From: Rickettsia typhi
GTDB taxonomy: Bacteria; Pseudomonadota; Alphaproteobacteria; Rickettsiales; UBA1997
DNA: 5,484 nucleotides
Reading direction: 5' to 3'
NCBI GenBank assembly: GCA_945898025.1
Contig: CAMDGT010000091.1
Span: forward strand, 1 to 5,484
A program made the position numbers and the translations under genes. The notes below the pieces were generated by a model, which saw only the letters and a list, made by a program, of their open reading frames with translations, ran no database searches and was not told where the DNA came from. Shown here one piece after another: positions 4,879 through 5,484 of this stretch. Every line of letters begins with the position of its first letter. Position 1 is the first letter of the stretch.

Positions 4879-5484
4879 TTATGGAAAATATTTTAATAAA
4901 TATTTTCCGGTAACTGAAGTTGAGTTTTTAGCTATTTCTTCTGGGGTTCCTTCTGCAACTATGTACCCGCCCTTATTGCCTCCGAATGGCCCAACATCGA
5001 TTATCCAATCTGCAGTTTTTAAAACATCAATATTATGCTCGATAACTAAGATAGAATTGCCAGCATCGACTAATTTATGTAGAACTCCTAATAAGCGATT
5101 GATATCTTCAAAATGAAGCCCCGTGGTAGGTTCATCTAATATGTAGAGGGTGTCTCCCGTTGCTTTGCGACTAAGCTCTTTGGCAAGCTTTATTCTTTGT
5201 GCTTCACCGCCAGATAAAGTTGTGGCATTTTGCCCTATTTTAATATAATTCAAACCAACATCGCATAAGGATTTAAATTTTTCATTAATGTGTGGAATAT
5301 TGGAGAAAAATTCAGAGGCTTCTTCCGTGGTCATAACTAGAACTTCTGAGATTGATTTATTCTTATATTTTATTTCAAGAGTTTCGCGATTGTATCTTTG
5401 TCCGTTGCAAGATTCGCAAGTAACATAAACATCGGGTAAGAAATGCATTTCGATTTTTATAACCCCGTCTCCTTGACAATTTTC
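4879..5484 (-). CDS. uvrA: UvrA, excinuclease ABC subunit A, C-terminal 201 residues (5' end outside window)
   Basis: UvrA is the dimeric DNA-damage-recognition ATPase of nucleotide excision repair; it loads UvrB at lesions. The frame is open to the right edge of the window (first complete codon GAA 5482-5484), so the ORF beginning at the internal ATG 5446-5448 is only part of it. Counting from the edge, Cys3 (ENCQGDG) and Cys23/Cys26 (CESC) are three ligands of the C-terminal zinc finger; the first Cys should lie just outside. Then come the second ABC signature [16 protein letters not shown] (from about residue 90), Walker B and D-loop [15 protein letters not shown] (113-127), and the switch histidine in VIEHN (147-151). 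The C-terminus ([12 protein letters not shown], then GKYLLKYFP) is typical in length and sequence. All visible ATPase residues are intact, so the gene appears functional. It is transcribed toward the IS remnant. Confidence 0.97.
   Translation of the reverse strand, partial: ENCQGDGVIKIEMHFLPDVYVTCESCNGQRYNRETLEIKYKNKSISEVLVMTTEEASEFFSNIPHINEKFKSLCDVGLNYIKIGQNATTLSGGEAQRIKLAKELSRKATGDTLYILDEPTTGLHFEDINRLLGVLHKLVDAGNSILVIEHNIDVLKTADWIIDVGPFGGNKGGYIVAEGTPEEIAKNSTSVTGKYLLKYFP
4883..4908. repeat. Perfect 11-bp inverted repeat inside the last codons of uvrA
   Basis: GGAAAATATTT (4883-4893) and AAATATTTTCC (4898-4908) form a perfect stem with a 4-nt loop. The stem encodes the last residues of UvrA (about GKYLLKYFP), and the stop codon follows directly. 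It could act as a weak uvrA terminator or 3' stabilising hairpin. However, it has only two GC pairs per arm and no strong T tract follows on the minus strand (ATAATAAAATTGTTTT), so terminator function is uncertain. Confidence 0.4.

Noticed and set aside
5446..5448. ATG as the start of a short stand-alone UvrA-like protein
   Set aside because: The frame continues upstream to the window edge with typical UvrA zinc-finger sequence ([12 protein letters not shown]), so this Met is internal.

Overview
The window looks like a piece of an AT-rich alphaproteobacterial chromosome, probably from an intracellular or reduced-genome lineage such as Rickettsiales or Holosporales. Three things suggest this: the low GC of most of the window, the alphaproteobacterial flavour of the malic enzyme-phosphotransacetylase fusion (MaeB) and of the UvrA tail, and a decayed IS1595-type insertion sequence. 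The taxonomic call is an inference from protein style, not a search result.

Left part, plus strand. The C-terminal tail of an unidentified Ser/Asn-rich protein enters from the left edge and stops at 254. A perfect 87-bp direct repeat follows (266-352 and 1309-1395). Its two copies bracket a single accessory gene (387-1301) encoding a 304-aa protein of unknown function with one central membrane-like segment. The right-hand copy is the promoter and first codons of maeB; the left-hand copy places the same promoter and a short leader frame in front of the accessory gene. The arrangement reads as a one-gene cassette inserted at the 5' end of maeB, in a form homologous recombination could remove.

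Middle, plus strand. maeB (1386-3749) encodes a full-length MaeB-type malic enzyme with a C-terminal phosphotransacetylase-like domain and an unusual Lys/Ser-rich N-terminal extension of about 40 residues. A perfect 11-bp stem hairpin lies just after it, followed by 3.6 tandem copies of an 11-bp unit.

Right part, minus strand. A hypothetical ORF (3843-4268) converges on maeB. Directly upstream of it is a 417-bp remnant of an IS1595-family element (4280-4696). Its transposase keeps the N-terminus, the DESYF motif and the C-terminus, but has lost the middle and carries frameshifts. Removing the remnant with one 8-bp target-duplication copy joins the reading frame on its far side in phase with the hypothetical ORF, so the element may have split an older gene. 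The window ends in the C-terminal 201 codons of uvrA (4879-5484), the nucleotide excision repair damage-recognition ATPase.

maeB and uvrA are ordinary housekeeping genes. The unusual parts are the repeat-bracketed cassette and the IS-disrupted locus between maeB and uvrA.
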